A DNA stretch of 37,279 bases from NCBI GenBank assembly GCA_017446845.1, contig JAFSOQ010000029.1, positions 1 through 37,279 on the forward strand, given 5' to 3'. The DNA is from Selenomonadaceae bacterium (GTDB lineage Bacteria; Bacillota; Negativicutes; Selenomonadales; Selenomonadaceae). The translations under genes and the position numbers were made by a program. The first letter of the stretch is position 1; each line of letters opens with the position of its first letter. Under the pieces are notes generated by a model that saw nothing but the letters and a program-made list of their open reading frames with translations, was not told where the DNA came from and ran no database searches. Positions 1 to 7,727 of the stretch are shown here, one piece after another.

Positions 1-20
1 AAAAAGAGAGGAGAATCATT

Positions 21-254
21 GTGAGAAAGAAACTTACTCCGGCAGAAATGAAATATGTAATCTATCGCGTCGTAAAAAACGGCTACGAATCAATCGACGA
101 GGCTAAGGAAGAGCCGCACGAATTTAACGAAGGACGCAAACAAGCTTATTATGAAGTTCTCGACACGATTTACAATCAGCTGAATATTTATGAGCAGAAT
201 ACGAAAAATTTTGGCTATACTGACGATTGGGATAAACCATTTTTTAGCAAATGA
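21..254 (+). CDS. Small hypothetical protein, 77 aa
   Basis: I do not recognise this protein and assign no function. It starts with GTG at 21 behind a good ribosome site (GAGAGGAG at about 6-13). It is rich in charged and aromatic residues, has no signal peptide or membrane segment, and looks like a small soluble helical protein. Its TGA stop overlaps the ATG of the following ABC exporter (ATGA, 251-254), so the two are probably translationally coupled and in one operon. That context suggests a link to the exporter but does not prove one. Nothing upstream of the ribosome site is visible, so its promoter lies outside the window. Confidence 0.7.
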   Translation: MRKKLTPAEMKYVIYRVVKNGYESIDEAKEEPHEFNEGRKQAYYEVLDTIYNQLNIYEQNTKNFGYTDDWDKPFFSK

Positions 255-1975
255 AAAATTATAAGCGACTTTTAGCGTATATCAAGCCTTATATCGGACT
301 TTTCGGCTTGGCGATAATTTGTATAATCTGCGCGTCGGGCGCGAATCTCTATTTGCCGTGGATTATCAAAGATATGATTGACAAGGTGCTTGCCGAACGC
401 GATATGGCTATGCTGAATTTTATTTCGGTGAGTATCGTTGTGGTTTTCGCGATTCGCGGAGTTTTTTATTACGGTCAATCGTATTTGGTATCTTATATCG
501 GTCAAAGAGTGGTCGTCGACGTTCGCGAAGTCATGTTTAGAAAATTTCAGCGAATGCCAATGGAATATTTCGATAAACATCAAACGGGCGAGACAATGAG
601 TTATTTGACAAACGACGTCGGAGCAATTCAATCCGCGCTGGTTGATAACTTAATCGAAATGTTCACGGAGGGTGCAATCCTAATCGGCTCAATAGTGATG
701 ATGTTTTATTTGGATTGGAAATTGACGTTGCTGACGTTAATCACGGTGCCGCTGGTCGGAGTGTCAATGAGAATCTTCGGCAAAAAAATAAAATCGACGA
801 GCAGAATAATTCAAGAGAAATTGGCGGACATAACGTCGCTGTTGCAGGAAAGTATTTCGTCAATCCGCGTTGTAAAATCTTTTGTTCGAGAACAATATGA
901 GATTGACCGATTCCGCGTGGAGAACGAATTAAACTTCAAGGCGACGATTGACAACGTAAAAATTACGAGTCTTTTGACGCCGACGGTAGAATTTTTGGCG
1001 GCGGTCGCAGTAACTTTTATCGTTTGGTTTGGCGGCTATGAAGTCGTCAACGGAATAATTTCGGCGGGCGCGTTGGTTGCGTTTTTAACTTACGCCGTCA
1101 ACCTTGCCAATCCCGTCAAAAGACTTTCCAGGATTTACGGACGACTTCAAAAAGCTATGGCGGCTATCGACAGAATTTTTGGAGTGTTGGACTTGCCCGA
1201 AACCGTCAACGACAAAAGCGGCGCGATTGAACTGCCGCAAGTCAAAGGCAGTGTCAAAGTCGAGGACGTGACGTTCAGTTACGACGGAGTTCATAACGCG
1301 TTGGAAAATGTCAGCTTTAAAGTCAAGCCCGGGCAGATGATTGCCTTTGTCGGACCGAGCGGCGCGGGCAAGTCGACGATTGCAAATTTAATTCCGCGCT
1401 TTTACGACGTGACGACGGGTTCAATTAAAATTGACGGCTTTGACATTCGCGACGTGAAAATAAATTCTCTGCGCGAGCAAATCGGTATCGTTCCTCAAGA
1501 AACTTTGCTTTTCTCGACGACGGTCATGGAAAATATTCGTTACGGAAGATTGGACGCCACCGACGAAGAAGTTATCGCGGCGGCGAAGGCTGCCAATGCC
1601 GATAAATTTATTCGCGAATTGCCCGAAGGCTATCAAACTAAAATTGGTGAGCGCGGACTGAATTTGAGCGGCGGTCAACGTCAACGCATGGCGATTGCGC
1701 GTGCAATGCTGAAAAATCCTCAAATTTTGATTCTCGACGAGGCAACTTCGGCTTTGGATACGGAGAGCGAAAAAATTGTTCAATCCGCGCTTGATGATTT
1801 AATGGTCGGTCGCACGAGTTTTGTAATCGCACACAGATTGAGTACGATTTTTGCGGCGGATAAAATTTTCGTCATCGACAAAGGAAAAATTTGCGAACAG
1901 GGCACGCATAAAGAACTTTTGGAACTCGGCGGCGTCTACAGCAATCTTTATAACATTCAATTCAGCAAACTTTAA
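251..1975 (+). CDS. MsbA-like ABC exporter (fused membrane and ATPase domains)
   Basis: A 574-residue half-transporter with an N-terminal type I exporter membrane domain (about residues 15-310, six hydrophobic segments) and a C-terminal nucleotide-binding domain. Walker A GPSGAGKST lies near residue 368, the signature LSGGQRQR near 472, Walker B ILILDEATSALD near 490-501, and the H-loop IAHRLST follows. This architecture is that of MsbA/LmrA-type lipid or multidrug exporters working as homodimers in the inner membrane. In a diderm Firmicute the likely substrate is lipid A-core, but the sequence alone cannot separate this from drug export. The start ATG overlaps the stop of the upstream 77-aa gene. 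No clear terminator follows; the next gene has its own promoter. Confidence 0.88.
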   Translation: MKNYKRLLAYIKPYIGLFGLAIICIICASGANLYLPWIIKDMIDKVLAERDMAMLNFISVSIVVVFAIRGVFYYGQSYLVSYIGQRVVVDVREVMFRKFQRMPMEYFDKHQTGETMSYLTNDVGAIQSALVDNLIEMFTEGAILIGSIVMMFYLDWKLTLLTLITVPLVGVSMRIFGKKIKSTSRIIQEKLADITSLLQESISSIRVVKSFVREQYEIDRFRVENELNFKATIDNVKITSLLTPTVEFLAAVAVTFIVWFGGYEVVNGIISAGALVAFLTYAVNLANPVKRLSRIYGRLQKAMAAIDRIFGVLDLPETVNDKSGAIELPQVKGSVKVEDVTFSYDGVHNALENVSFKVKPGQMIAFVGPSGAGKSTIANLIPRFYDVTTGSIKIDGFDIRDVKINSLREQIGIVPQETLLFSTTVMENIRYGRLDATDEEVIAAAKAANADKFIRELPEGYQTKIGERGLNLSGGQRQRMAIARAMLKNPQILILDEATSALDTESEKIVQSALDDLMVGRTSFVIAHRLSTIFAADKIFVIDKGKICEQGTHKELLELGGVYSNLYNIQFSKL

Positions 1976-2007
1976 CCCGCCTCCAATGAAAAAATTTTTC
2001 CGCGTGA

Positions 2008-2013
2008 TATAAT
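2008..2013 (+). promoter_or_regulatory. Extended -10 promoter element for the repeat protein gene
   Basis: A perfect TATAAT at 2008-2013 is preceded by TG plus one base (2005-2007), the extended -10 form, which can work with a weak -35. No good -35 is seen. It sits 29 bp before the ATG at 2042. Confidence 0.6.
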
Positions 2014-2041
2014 CGATAAAAATTTTTTGGGAGTGACCTTA

Positions 2042-2488
2042 ATGAATAAAAAAATTCTCAGCGGCTTGATTATCGGCGCGTTCGTGTTCGGAGTCGGTGC
2101 GGCTGACGTTCAAACCGCAAGTGCGGATTCTCTCGACAAAGTTCAGCAAGCCAAGCAGAAATACGACAAGGCTAAAGACACTTACGACAAAGCGCAGGAT
2201 ATGTTCGGCAAAAATAAATCGGACAATAAAACTCCGCCCGAACCGCCCAAAGATGAAAACGGAAATCCCATGCCGCCGCCCGACAGTGATAATTCAAATC
2301 GTCCGGCACCACCCGACGGCGATAACTCGAATCGTCCCGAACCGCCCGACGGCGATAACTCGAATCGTCCCGAACCGCCTAAAGATGAAAACGGAAATTT
2401 CATGCCGCCGCCCGATAAAAAAGACGGAAGTAAATTCGGCGACATGAAAGACCGCTACGACAAAGCCAAGGAAACTTTCAAGAAATAA
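2042..2488 (+). CDS. Secreted Pro/Asn-rich tandem-repeat protein
   Basis: A 148-residue protein. The ATG at 2042 is chosen because GGGAG at 2029-2033 is its ribosome site; the in-frame TTG at 2027 lies inside that site. Residues 1-28 form a Sec signal peptide (MNKK, a hydrophobic stretch, then a likely cut after QTASA). The mature protein begins with a Lys/Asp/Gln-rich probably helical segment (repeats of KYDKAKD type), has a central low-complexity region of 11-residue repeats (PDGDNSNRPEP) between two KDENGNxMPPP blocks, and ends with another KAKETFKK-type stretch similar to the first. It is therefore likely exported as an extended envelope or periplasmic spacer. I know no family for it. It is monocistronic: own extended -10 promoter and a strong terminator. 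Confidence 0.75.
   Translation: MNKKILSGLIIGAFVFGVGAADVQTASADSLDKVQQAKQKYDKAKDTYDKAQDMFGKNKSDNKTPPEPPKDENGNPMPPPDSDNSNRPAPPDGDNSNRPEPPDGDNSNRPEPPKDENGNFMPPPDKKDGSKFGDMKDRYDKAKETFKK
2279..2377 (+). repeat. 33-bp in-frame tandem repeat, three copies
   Basis: Three 33-bp units encode PDSDNSNRPAP, PDGDNSNRPEP and PDGDNSNRPEP. The last two units (2312-2344 and 2345-2377) are almost identical at DNA level and the first is diverged. The period is a multiple of three, so unit gain or loss keeps the frame. Confidence 0.85.
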
Positions 2489-2507
2489 ATCGGCGCAAAA
2501 AATTTTG

Positions 2508-2533
2508 TCCTGTCGAACGGCAGGATTTTTTTT
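2508..2533 (+). terminator. Rho-independent terminator after the repeat protein gene
   Basis: A 7-bp stem TCCTGTC/GGCAGGA (one G-T pair, loop GAAC) is followed directly by eight T at 2526-2533. It overlaps the -35 region of the topB promoter. Confidence 0.85.
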
Positions 2534-2560
2534 GCATTTGTGACGAAAAAATTTTATAAT
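2532..2560 (+). promoter_or_regulatory. Promoter of topB
   Basis: TTGCAT (2532-2537), a 17-bp spacer and a perfect TATAAT (2555-2560) lie 20 bp before the TTG start at 2580. The -35 shares only three bases with consensus. Confidence 0.55.
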
Positions 2561-2579
2561 CAGCGTGAGGTGAATTGAC

Positions 2580-4655
2580 TTGAGACTTTACATAGCGGAA
2601 AAGCCGTCGATGGCTCGCGAACTTGCCGCAGTCTTGAAAAATCCGCAGAAGGGCAACGGCTGTATAAATACTTCGGGCGGAGTGGTAACTTGGCTTTTCG
2701 GACACGTCTTGCAACAAGTGGAGCCTGAAGCTTACGACCCGAAATATAAACAGTGGCGGGCGGAAGACTTGCCGATTGTCCCGAAAACTTGGAAACTTGA
2801 AGTCAATCCGTCGACAGTTCAGCAGTTCCAAATCGTGAAGAATTTGATAAGCAAGGCGGATGAAATAATTCACGCCGGCGACCCCGACCGAGAAGGTCAA
2901 TTACTTGTCGACGAGGTTTTGGATTTTTTGGGAAATAAAAAGCCCGTCAGAAGAATTTTGCTAAACGCGCTCGACGAAACGAGTATTCTGCGCGCAAATA
3001 AAAATCTTCGCGACAACGCCGAATTTTTTAACCTCAAGCAATCGGCACTTGCTCGCAGCCGCGCAGATTGGTTAATCGGCATGAATCTTTCCAGAGCGTA
3101 CACTTTGGCTGCAAGGCGTTACGGATATGACAATTTGGTTTTGCCGATTGGTCGCGTGAAAACTCCGACGCTTGCCTTAGTCGTTCGTCGAGAGCGCGAG
3201 ATAAAAAATTTCAAGCCCGTAGACTTTTTCAACATTCGGGCGACGTTTGAGCACGAGAACGGAAAATTTTCAGCGCAGTTCAAGCCGTCAAAGAAAATGT
3301 TGGAGCTTAAAGCCTTCGACGCCGAAGGACGCCTTATCGATAAAAAATTTGCCGAAGAATTGTTAAAAAAATTTTCTGCCGCGCCGCTCGACGGAAAAAT
3401 TTCTTTATATCAAACGACCGAAAAAAAAGAATCGCAACCGCTGCCGTTCTCATTGTCAAGGTTGCAAGTGGCGGCGGGAAAAGCTTTCGGATACACGCCC
3501 CAACAAGTTCTCGACGCCGCGCAGAGCCTCTACGAAAAAAAATTGACAAGCTATCCGCGTTCCGATTGCGAATACTTGCCGACGACTCAATTAAAAGACG
3601 CGCAGAATATTTTAAGAAATTTATCGCGCTCAAGCAACGAGAGTTTGAAAAAATTATCCGCGCACGCAAATCCTACGATTAAAAGTCGCGCGTGGAATGA
3701 TAAAAAAATTTCGGCGCATCATGCGATTATCCCGACGCAAAAACCTTTGAATATGCAACTGTCCGAAATCGAATTCAACATTTACAATCTGATTGCAAAA
3801 AATTACGCGGTGCAATTTTATCCTCAGCACGTCTACGACGAAACTGTTGTCAATGTCAAATACAAAGACGAAATTTTTTCTGCGCGGGGCAAAGTCGTCA
3901 AGCAACTCGGTTGGCGAGAATTTTACGTTGCGCCTAAAGTCAAAGCCGACGACGAAAGCGAAACTCTCTTGCCGCGAATGAAAATCGGCGATGACGTTCA
4001 ACATAAAAAGTCCGAACTCAAAAAAAGTGTGACGAAACCGCCCGAACGATTTACTTCGTCGAGTTTGGTGCAGGGCATGAAGGATATTCACAAATACGTT
4101 AAAAATCCCGAATCGAAAAAGCAACTCAAGGACGTTTACGGAATCGGCACCGAGGCGACACGCGCGGCGATTATCGAAGATTTGATTAAGCGCGGCTTTT
4201 TGACGTTCAGCAAAAAAATTTTGCACCCGACCGAAAGGGCTTACTTGCTGATTGACGCTTTATCCGACGAAATGACTTATCCCGACGCGACGGCGATTTG
4301 GGAAGATAAACTTCATTCGATGAGCGAGGGCGACGGTACTTTGGAAGATTTTTTGGCGGGACAAGTTAAATTTACAAGCAAGTTGGTTGCGGCGGCGTCG
4401 AATGCAAAATTTACCGAAGCGGAAGGAGTTTTCAAATGTCCGACTTGCGGCAGTGCTCTCGTCAAAAGAAGCGGCAAGAACGGCGAATTTTGGGGTTGTC
4501 GTGCTTATCCGAAATGTCGCACGTCTTTTGACGATAAAGACGGTAAGCCGGATTTCGACGGCAAAAAATTTCTCCGCACAAAAAATTTCGACGCGTCTGC
4601 CGATTTTAATCCTGCAGAATTCGCGCCGATAATTTCTTCCGCCGATTTTAAATAA
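2580..4655 (+). CDS. topB: DNA topoisomerase III
   Basis: A 691-residue type IA topoisomerase, which relaxes and decatenates DNA by cutting one strand. The N-terminal TOPRIM domain opens with YIAEKPSMA and carries the metal-binding GDPDREGQ near residue 100. The catalytic tyrosine sits in SYPRSD near residue 325. The C-terminus has a single four-cysteine zinc finger (CPTCG ... CRAYPKC, about residues 618-645), as in many Firmicute TopB proteins. The start is TTG at 2580, supported by GAGGTG at 2566-2571. The length fits the family (about 650-720). It has its own promoter and stands alone between two terminators. Strand passage function is family knowledge; the motifs are seen directly. Confidence 0.93.
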   Translation: MRLYIAEKPSMARELAAVLKNPQKGNGCINTSGGVVTWLFGHVLQQVEPEAYDPKYKQWRAEDLPIVPKTWKLEVNPSTVQQFQIVKNLISKADEIIHAGDPDREGQLLVDEVLDFLGNKKPVRRILLNALDETSILRANKNLRDNAEFFNLKQSALARSRADWLIGMNLSRAYTLAARRYGYDNLVLPIGRVKTPTLALVVRREREIKNFKPVDFFNIRATFEHENGKFSAQFKPSKKMLELKAFDAEGRLIDKKFAEELLKKFSAAPLDGKISLYQTTEKKESQPLPFSLSRLQVAAGKAFGYTPQQVLDAAQSLYEKKLTSYPRSDCEYLPTTQLKDAQNILRNLSRSSNESLKKLSAHANPTIKSRAWNDKKISAHHAIIPTQKPLNMQLSEIEFNIYNLIAKNYAVQFYPQHVYDETVVNVKYKDEIFSARGKVVKQLGWREFYVAPKVKADDESETLLPRMKIGDDVQHKKSELKKSVTKPPERFTSSSLVQGMKDIHKYVKNPESKKQLKDVYGIGTEATRAAIIEDLIKRGFLTFSKKILHPTERAYLLIDALSDEMTYPDATAIWEDKLHSMSEGDGTLEDFLAGQVKFTSKLVAAASNAKFTEAEGVFKCPTCGSALVKRSGKNGEFWGCRAYPKCRTSFDDKDGKPDFDGKKFLRTKNFDASADFNPAEFAPIISSADFK

Positions 4656-4661
4656 AAATTT

Positions 4662-4690
4662 ATCCCCCGCGAAGTTGCGAGGGATTTTTT
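4662..4690 (+). terminator. Bidirectional terminator between topB and the superoxide reductase gene
   Basis: Stem ATCCC/GGGAT, a C-A mismatch, then CGC/GCG with loop GAAGTT. T-run at 4685-4690 on the + strand, and an A-rich 5' flank that gives an imperfect U-tract on the - strand. The flanking genes converge on it. Confidence 0.75.
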
Positions 4691-4704
4691 GTTGCAAAAA
4701 TTTT

Positions 4705-5085
4705 TTAAGCAATGTCAGCTTTCCAAAGTCCGTGCAAGTTGCAGAATTCGTAAGCGGCAAGAGGTTCGTCGCCGTCGGCAACGATGAATTCGGCTTCGGG
4801 CTTATCGGTCGCGCTCAAGTGGACGTATTGCCCGCCGCGTTTGGTCTGAAGATAAATCCATTGAATCAAATGCGCTTCGGTCATTGGATGTTCAACGCTG
4901 CCGACTTTGACGGAAATTTTTTTGCCGTCGACCGTCACTTGAGGAACGTGTTTTTCCTGCGCGGCGTCGGTCGTGTTCGCGGTCAAAAAGTTCATGGGCT
5001 TGCCGCCACAAGAAATATCTGCGCCGGCACCGCTAATCAACATGATGATAGATTTTTTGTCGTCCGAAATCAAAAGTCTGCTCAT
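4705..5085 (-). CDS. Superoxide reductase (desulfoferrodoxin family, lacking the desulforedoxin iron site)
   Basis: A 126-residue protein that should reduce superoxide to hydrogen peroxide without making oxygen, a typical anaerobe defence. All ligands of the catalytic Fe(His)4Cys centre are visible: His46 in EKHVP, His66 in VEHPM, His72, Cys115 and His118 in CNLHGLW. The conserved Glu44-Lys45 pair is also present. The N-terminal region aligns in length with the desulforedoxin-like domain of class I desulfoferrodoxins but keeps only one cysteine (Cys26 in SCGG); the first CxxC is gone, so it should not bind the second iron. This resembles class III enzymes. ATG at 5085 has a strong GGAGG site embedded in the end of bioB, so it is probably co-transcribed with bioB. 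Confidence 0.85.
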   Translation of the reverse strand: MSRLLISDDKKSIIMLISGAGADISCGGKPMNFLTANTTDAAQEKHVPQVTVDGKKISVKVGSVEHPMTEAHLIQWIYLQTKRGGQYVHLSATDKPEAEFIVADGDEPLAAYEFCNLHGLWKADIA

Positions 5086-5088
5086 AAA

Positions 5089-6057
5089 TCATTCCTCCAA
5101 AAATTTATTCGTCAATCCGAGTTCCGAAATCATTTTCAAATCGCTTTTGATATTCGTATTCGACGTGGTGAGCATATTTCCTGTAATGGCGGCGGAAGCC
5201 CCGTGCAAAAACGCTGACGCGCCGTTGTCGGGCAAAAATTTTCTACCGGCGGCAAGTCTGATATTCGCCGTCGGATTTATGTAACGGAAAATTGCAACCG
5301 TGCGCAAAATATCTTCCGCAGACAATGTTTTTAAATTTTCAAGCGGCGTGCCCTTAATCGGATTCAAAACGTTAATCGGAATGGATTTTATATTCAGCGC
5401 GGCGAGTTCAAAAGCCAAATCGATTCGGTCTTGCCAAGTTTCGCCCATGCCGATAATTCCGCCGCTGCAAACTTCCAAGCCCGCCGCTTGCGCAAGTTTA
5501 ATCGTCTTGATTCTGTCGTCGAAAGTGTGCGTCGTGCAAATGTGCGGAAAAAATCTGCGCGAAGTCTCCAAATTATGATGATAACGGTTGACGCCCGCCG
5601 CTTGCAGTCTTTGAAGTTGTTCGGCAGTCAAAATCCCGTGCGAAGCGCATAAATCAATTTTGAGTTTGGCGCGGAGAATTTTATAAGCTTCAATCGCGCG
5701 AGCAAAATTTTTATCGTCGAGAGTTCTTCCGCTCGTCACGATAGAAAATCTGTTGACGCCTTCCCGTTCGTTGGCGAGAGCGACTTCCAAAATTTTTTCC
5801 GTCGGCAGGAAGTTATATTCGTCGACGCCCGTTTTATGCCGCGCAGATTGAGCGCAATATTTGCAATCCTCACTGCAACGACCGCTTTTCCCGTTTATGA
5901 TTGTGCAAAGGTCGATGTGGTTGCCGCAAAAATTTTTTTGAATCAAAGCCGCGCCCGCCTGCAAATCCTCAAGAGGAGTCGTCAGCAAAAATTTCAAGTC
6001 GTTGGAAGGTTTAAGACGTTCGCCGTTAATAATTTTCTCTGCAATCAAAGTTATCAC
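5089..6057 (-). CDS. bioB: Biotin synthase
   Basis: A 322-residue radical SAM enzyme that inserts sulfur into dethiobiotin, the last step of biotin synthesis. The SAM cluster motif CSEDCKYC gives Cys61, Cys65 and Cys68, and the adjacent YCAQS and the NLETS region match BioB. GTG at 6057 is the longest start, but the ribosome site GGAGAG lies only 2-3 bases before it; TTG at 6048 would have better spacing, so the true start may be three codons later. It lies 99 bp after bioY on the same strand and directly before the superoxide reductase gene. No bioA, bioD or bioF is present in the window. Dependence on imported precursor is possible but cannot be judged from here. Confidence 0.93.
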   Translation of the reverse strand: MITLIAEKIINGERLKPSNDLKFLLTTPLEDLQAGAALIQKNFCGNHIDLCTIINGKSGRCSEDCKYCAQSARHKTGVDEYNFLPTEKILEVALANEREGVNRFSIVTSGRTLDDKNFARAIEAYKILRAKLKIDLCASHGILTAEQLQRLQAAGVNRYHHNLETSRRFFPHICTTHTFDDRIKTIKLAQAAGLEVCSGGIIGMGETWQDRIDLAFELAALNIKSIPINVLNPIKGTPLENLKTLSAEDILRTVAIFRYINPTANIRLAAGRKFLPDNGASAFLHGASAAITGNMLTTSNTNIKSDLKMISELGLTNKFLEE

Positions 6058-6077
6058 TCTCCAAAAATTTGATATTA

Positions 6078-6094
6078 GAAATGCGCAGCATTTC
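6078..6094. repeat. Perfect inverted repeat between bioY and bioB
   Basis: GAAATGC, GCA, GCATTTC: a 7-bp perfect palindrome with a 3-base loop, 21 bp before the bioB start. There is no T-run, so it is not a terminator. It could be an mRNA-processing hairpin or a protein site; no function is assigned. Confidence 0.5.
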
Positions 6095-6156
6095 GTTCCG
6101 GCGCGGCTATAACGTTAAAAATATTGAACGGCACGGCGCGTCAGCTGGATGCAACG

Positions 6157-6681
6157 TCACGTTGCTTTCAAAACTTTTTGCAATTTCACGCCGAGGACTG
6201 CCGCCGCCGTCGCTTTTAACACGTCGCCGAAAATAAACGGGAAAACCGCCATCGTCAACGCTTGCCAAAGTTCCACGTGCAAAATTAAAATCATCGAGAT
6301 TAAGCCGCCCGCGTAGGTTATCGGCACCGCGATTAAAATATTTGCCAGCGCGTAGCGTTTTAAATCCGGCGTCGCGCCTTTTGCCAAACTCAACAGCGCA
6401 TATGCCGGCAGCCATGCGAAATAAAATCCTCCGACAGGTCCAAGCAATCTGCTTAAGCCCTCGCCGTTCGCGAACACCGGCAAGCCAACTGCTCCCATCA
6501 AAATATAAATCAGAATTACCGTGAACGTCTGGCGCGGCGACAGAAGATAAGCCGACAAACTCATCGCGAACGTCAACGCTGTCACATAACCGGGCGTGAA
6601 CGGCAACGGGAACGCGATATACGCTGTCACGCAACACAACGCCACACACATTGCCATTTTCGTCAAGTCTCGTACTTGCAT
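6157..6681 (-). CDS. bioY: Biotin transporter S component BioY
   Basis: A 174-residue membrane protein with about six hydrophobic segments. It is the substrate-binding component of an ECF-type biotin importer. Family features seen are the N-terminal PLPFTPGYVT region, the GxxGLPVF segment and LLGPVGGFYFAW. It may work with a shared energising module encoded elsewhere, or alone as some BioY proteins do. The ATG at 6681 has a textbook AGGAGG site (6690-6695). A good promoter lies just upstream with a pair of repeated sequences suggestive of biotin-responsive control. bioB follows on the same strand, so import and last-step synthesis are probably co-regulated. Confidence 0.9.
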   Translation of the reverse strand: MQVRDLTKMAMCVALCCVTAYIAFPLPFTPGYVTALTFAMSLSAYLLSPRQTFTVILIYILMGAVGLPVFANGEGLSRLLGPVGGFYFAWLPAYALLSLAKGATPDLKRYALANILIAVPITYAGGLISMILILHVELWQALTMAVFPFIFGDVLKATAAAVLGVKLQKVLKAT

Positions 6682-6696
6682 AAAAACTTCCTCCTC

Positions 6697-6735
6697 TTGT
6701 CAACGCGCCGATTATATATTAGTCGATTGTCAACG
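6697..6735 (-). promoter_or_regulatory. Candidate operator: paired TTGTCAACG repeats at the bioY promoter
   Basis: The 9-mer TTGTCAACG occurs at 6697-6705 and again in the same orientation at 6727-6735, exactly 30 bp apart (about three helical turns). One copy touches the -35; the other lies between the expected transcription start and the ribosome site. The 9-mer resembles a half-site of Firmicute BirA operators (TTGTTAACC type), but those are inverted, not direct. Regulator identity is inference. Confidence 0.45.
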
Positions 6736-6739
6736 TCAA
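6711..6739 (-). promoter_or_regulatory. Promoter of bioY
   Basis: Read on the - strand: TTGACG (6739-6734), a 17-bp spacer and a perfect TATAAT (6716-6711). Confidence 0.75.
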
Positions 6740-6856
6740 TGATTTAATCTGTTTACCCAAGCGCAAAAAAAAACGCGTCTTCAAAATTATTTCGGTGAAC
6801 AATCGATTTGGATAGTAAAATTGTCAATCTGTTATTGTGCGACGAATTTGATTTTT

Positions 6857-6865
6857 TGTTATAAT
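6857..6865 (+). promoter_or_regulatory. Extended -10 promoter before prmC
   Basis: TG plus one base plus TATAAT (6860-6865) lies 16 bp before the prmC ATG. The best -35 (TTGTGC at 6835) has a long 19-bp spacer. It could drive the six-gene run to 12591. Confidence 0.55.
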
Positions 6866-6881
6866 AAATAAAGGTGATGAT

Positions 6882-7727
6882 ATGAAAAAAGTATTTGATG
6901 TATTGACGGCTGCTACTGAGCGATTAACAAGTAAAAAAATTGAAAATGCTCGCCTCGACGCAGAAATTTTGTTGGCGCACGTTTTGGGCTGGCGACGATT
7001 GACTTTGTACGTTGATGCCGATAAAATTTTGCCGCTCGAAAGTGTTTTACGGTTCAACGAATTGATAAATCGTCGGCTGGAAAAAATTCCCGTGGCATAT
7101 CTGACGGGCGCAAAAGATTTCATGGGGCTTGCGTTCGCAGTCAATGAAAATGTTTTAATCCCGCGACCCGAAACGGAAATTTTAACGGAAGTTGTCGGAG
7201 AATATCTGCGCGGACTCGGCGGCGAGGTAACTTTTGCAGATTTGGGCGCGGGCAGCGGAGCGATTTGCATTTCGATATTAAAGTTTGTAAAATCAGCACG
7301 AGCGGCGGCAGTCGACATTTCGGCGGAGGCTTTGGAGGTTGCAAAATTCAACGCGCAAAAGTTTCACGTCGACGACAGGATAGAATTTTTTTGCGGAGAT
7401 TTATTCGCGTCGCTTGAAGGAAAAATTTTTAACGCGATAGTTTCAAACCCGCCGTATATCCCGACGAGCGAGCTTGAGACTTTGCAGTCGGAAGTTAAAC
7501 GCGAGCCGCGACTTGCTTTGGACGGCGGAGCGGACGGTTTAAATTTTTATCGGCGAATAATTTCCGGCGCGCCGAAATTTTTGGTCGACGGCGGACTTTT
7601 GGCGGTCGAAGTCGGGATAAATCAAGCGGCGGCAGTCAAAACTTTGATGGAGCGCGAAAATTTTATCGACGTGGAAATTTTTAAAGACTTGGCAGAAATT
7701 GAACGAGTAGTGATTGGGAGAATTTAA
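6882..7727 (+). CDS. prmC: Peptide chain release factor N5-glutamine methyltransferase
   Basis: A 281-residue SAM-dependent methyltransferase that methylates the glutamine of the GGQ motif in release factors 1 and 2, which improves termination. An N-terminal helical domain (about residues 1-85) is followed by a Rossmann methyltransferase domain with the SAM loop DLGAGSGAI (residues 120-128) and the substrate motif NPPY (189-192), diagnostic for the HemK/PrmC family. ATG at 6882 has an AAGGTGAT site. It heads a tight operon; the usual partner prfA is not adjacent here, but tsaC follows with no gap, an order also known from other Firmicutes. Confidence 0.93.
   Translation: MKKVFDVLTAATERLTSKKIENARLDAEILLAHVLGWRRLTLYVDADKILPLESVLRFNELINRRLEKIPVAYLTGAKDFMGLAFAVNENVLIPRPETEILTEVVGEYLRGLGGEVTFADLGAGSGAICISILKFVKSARAAAVDISAEALEVAKFNAQKFHVDDRIEFFCGDLFASLEGKIFNAIVSNPPYIPTSELETLQSEVKREPRLALDGGADGLNFYRRIISGAPKFLVDGGLLAVEVGINQAAAVKTLMERENFIDVEIFKDLAEIERVVIGRI

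Noticed and set aside
6107..6703. 198-codon frame antisense-overlapping bioY
   Set aside because: It is in another frame of the same strand as bioY, with arginine/cysteine-rich sequence and no family look; bioY has the ribosome site and promoter.
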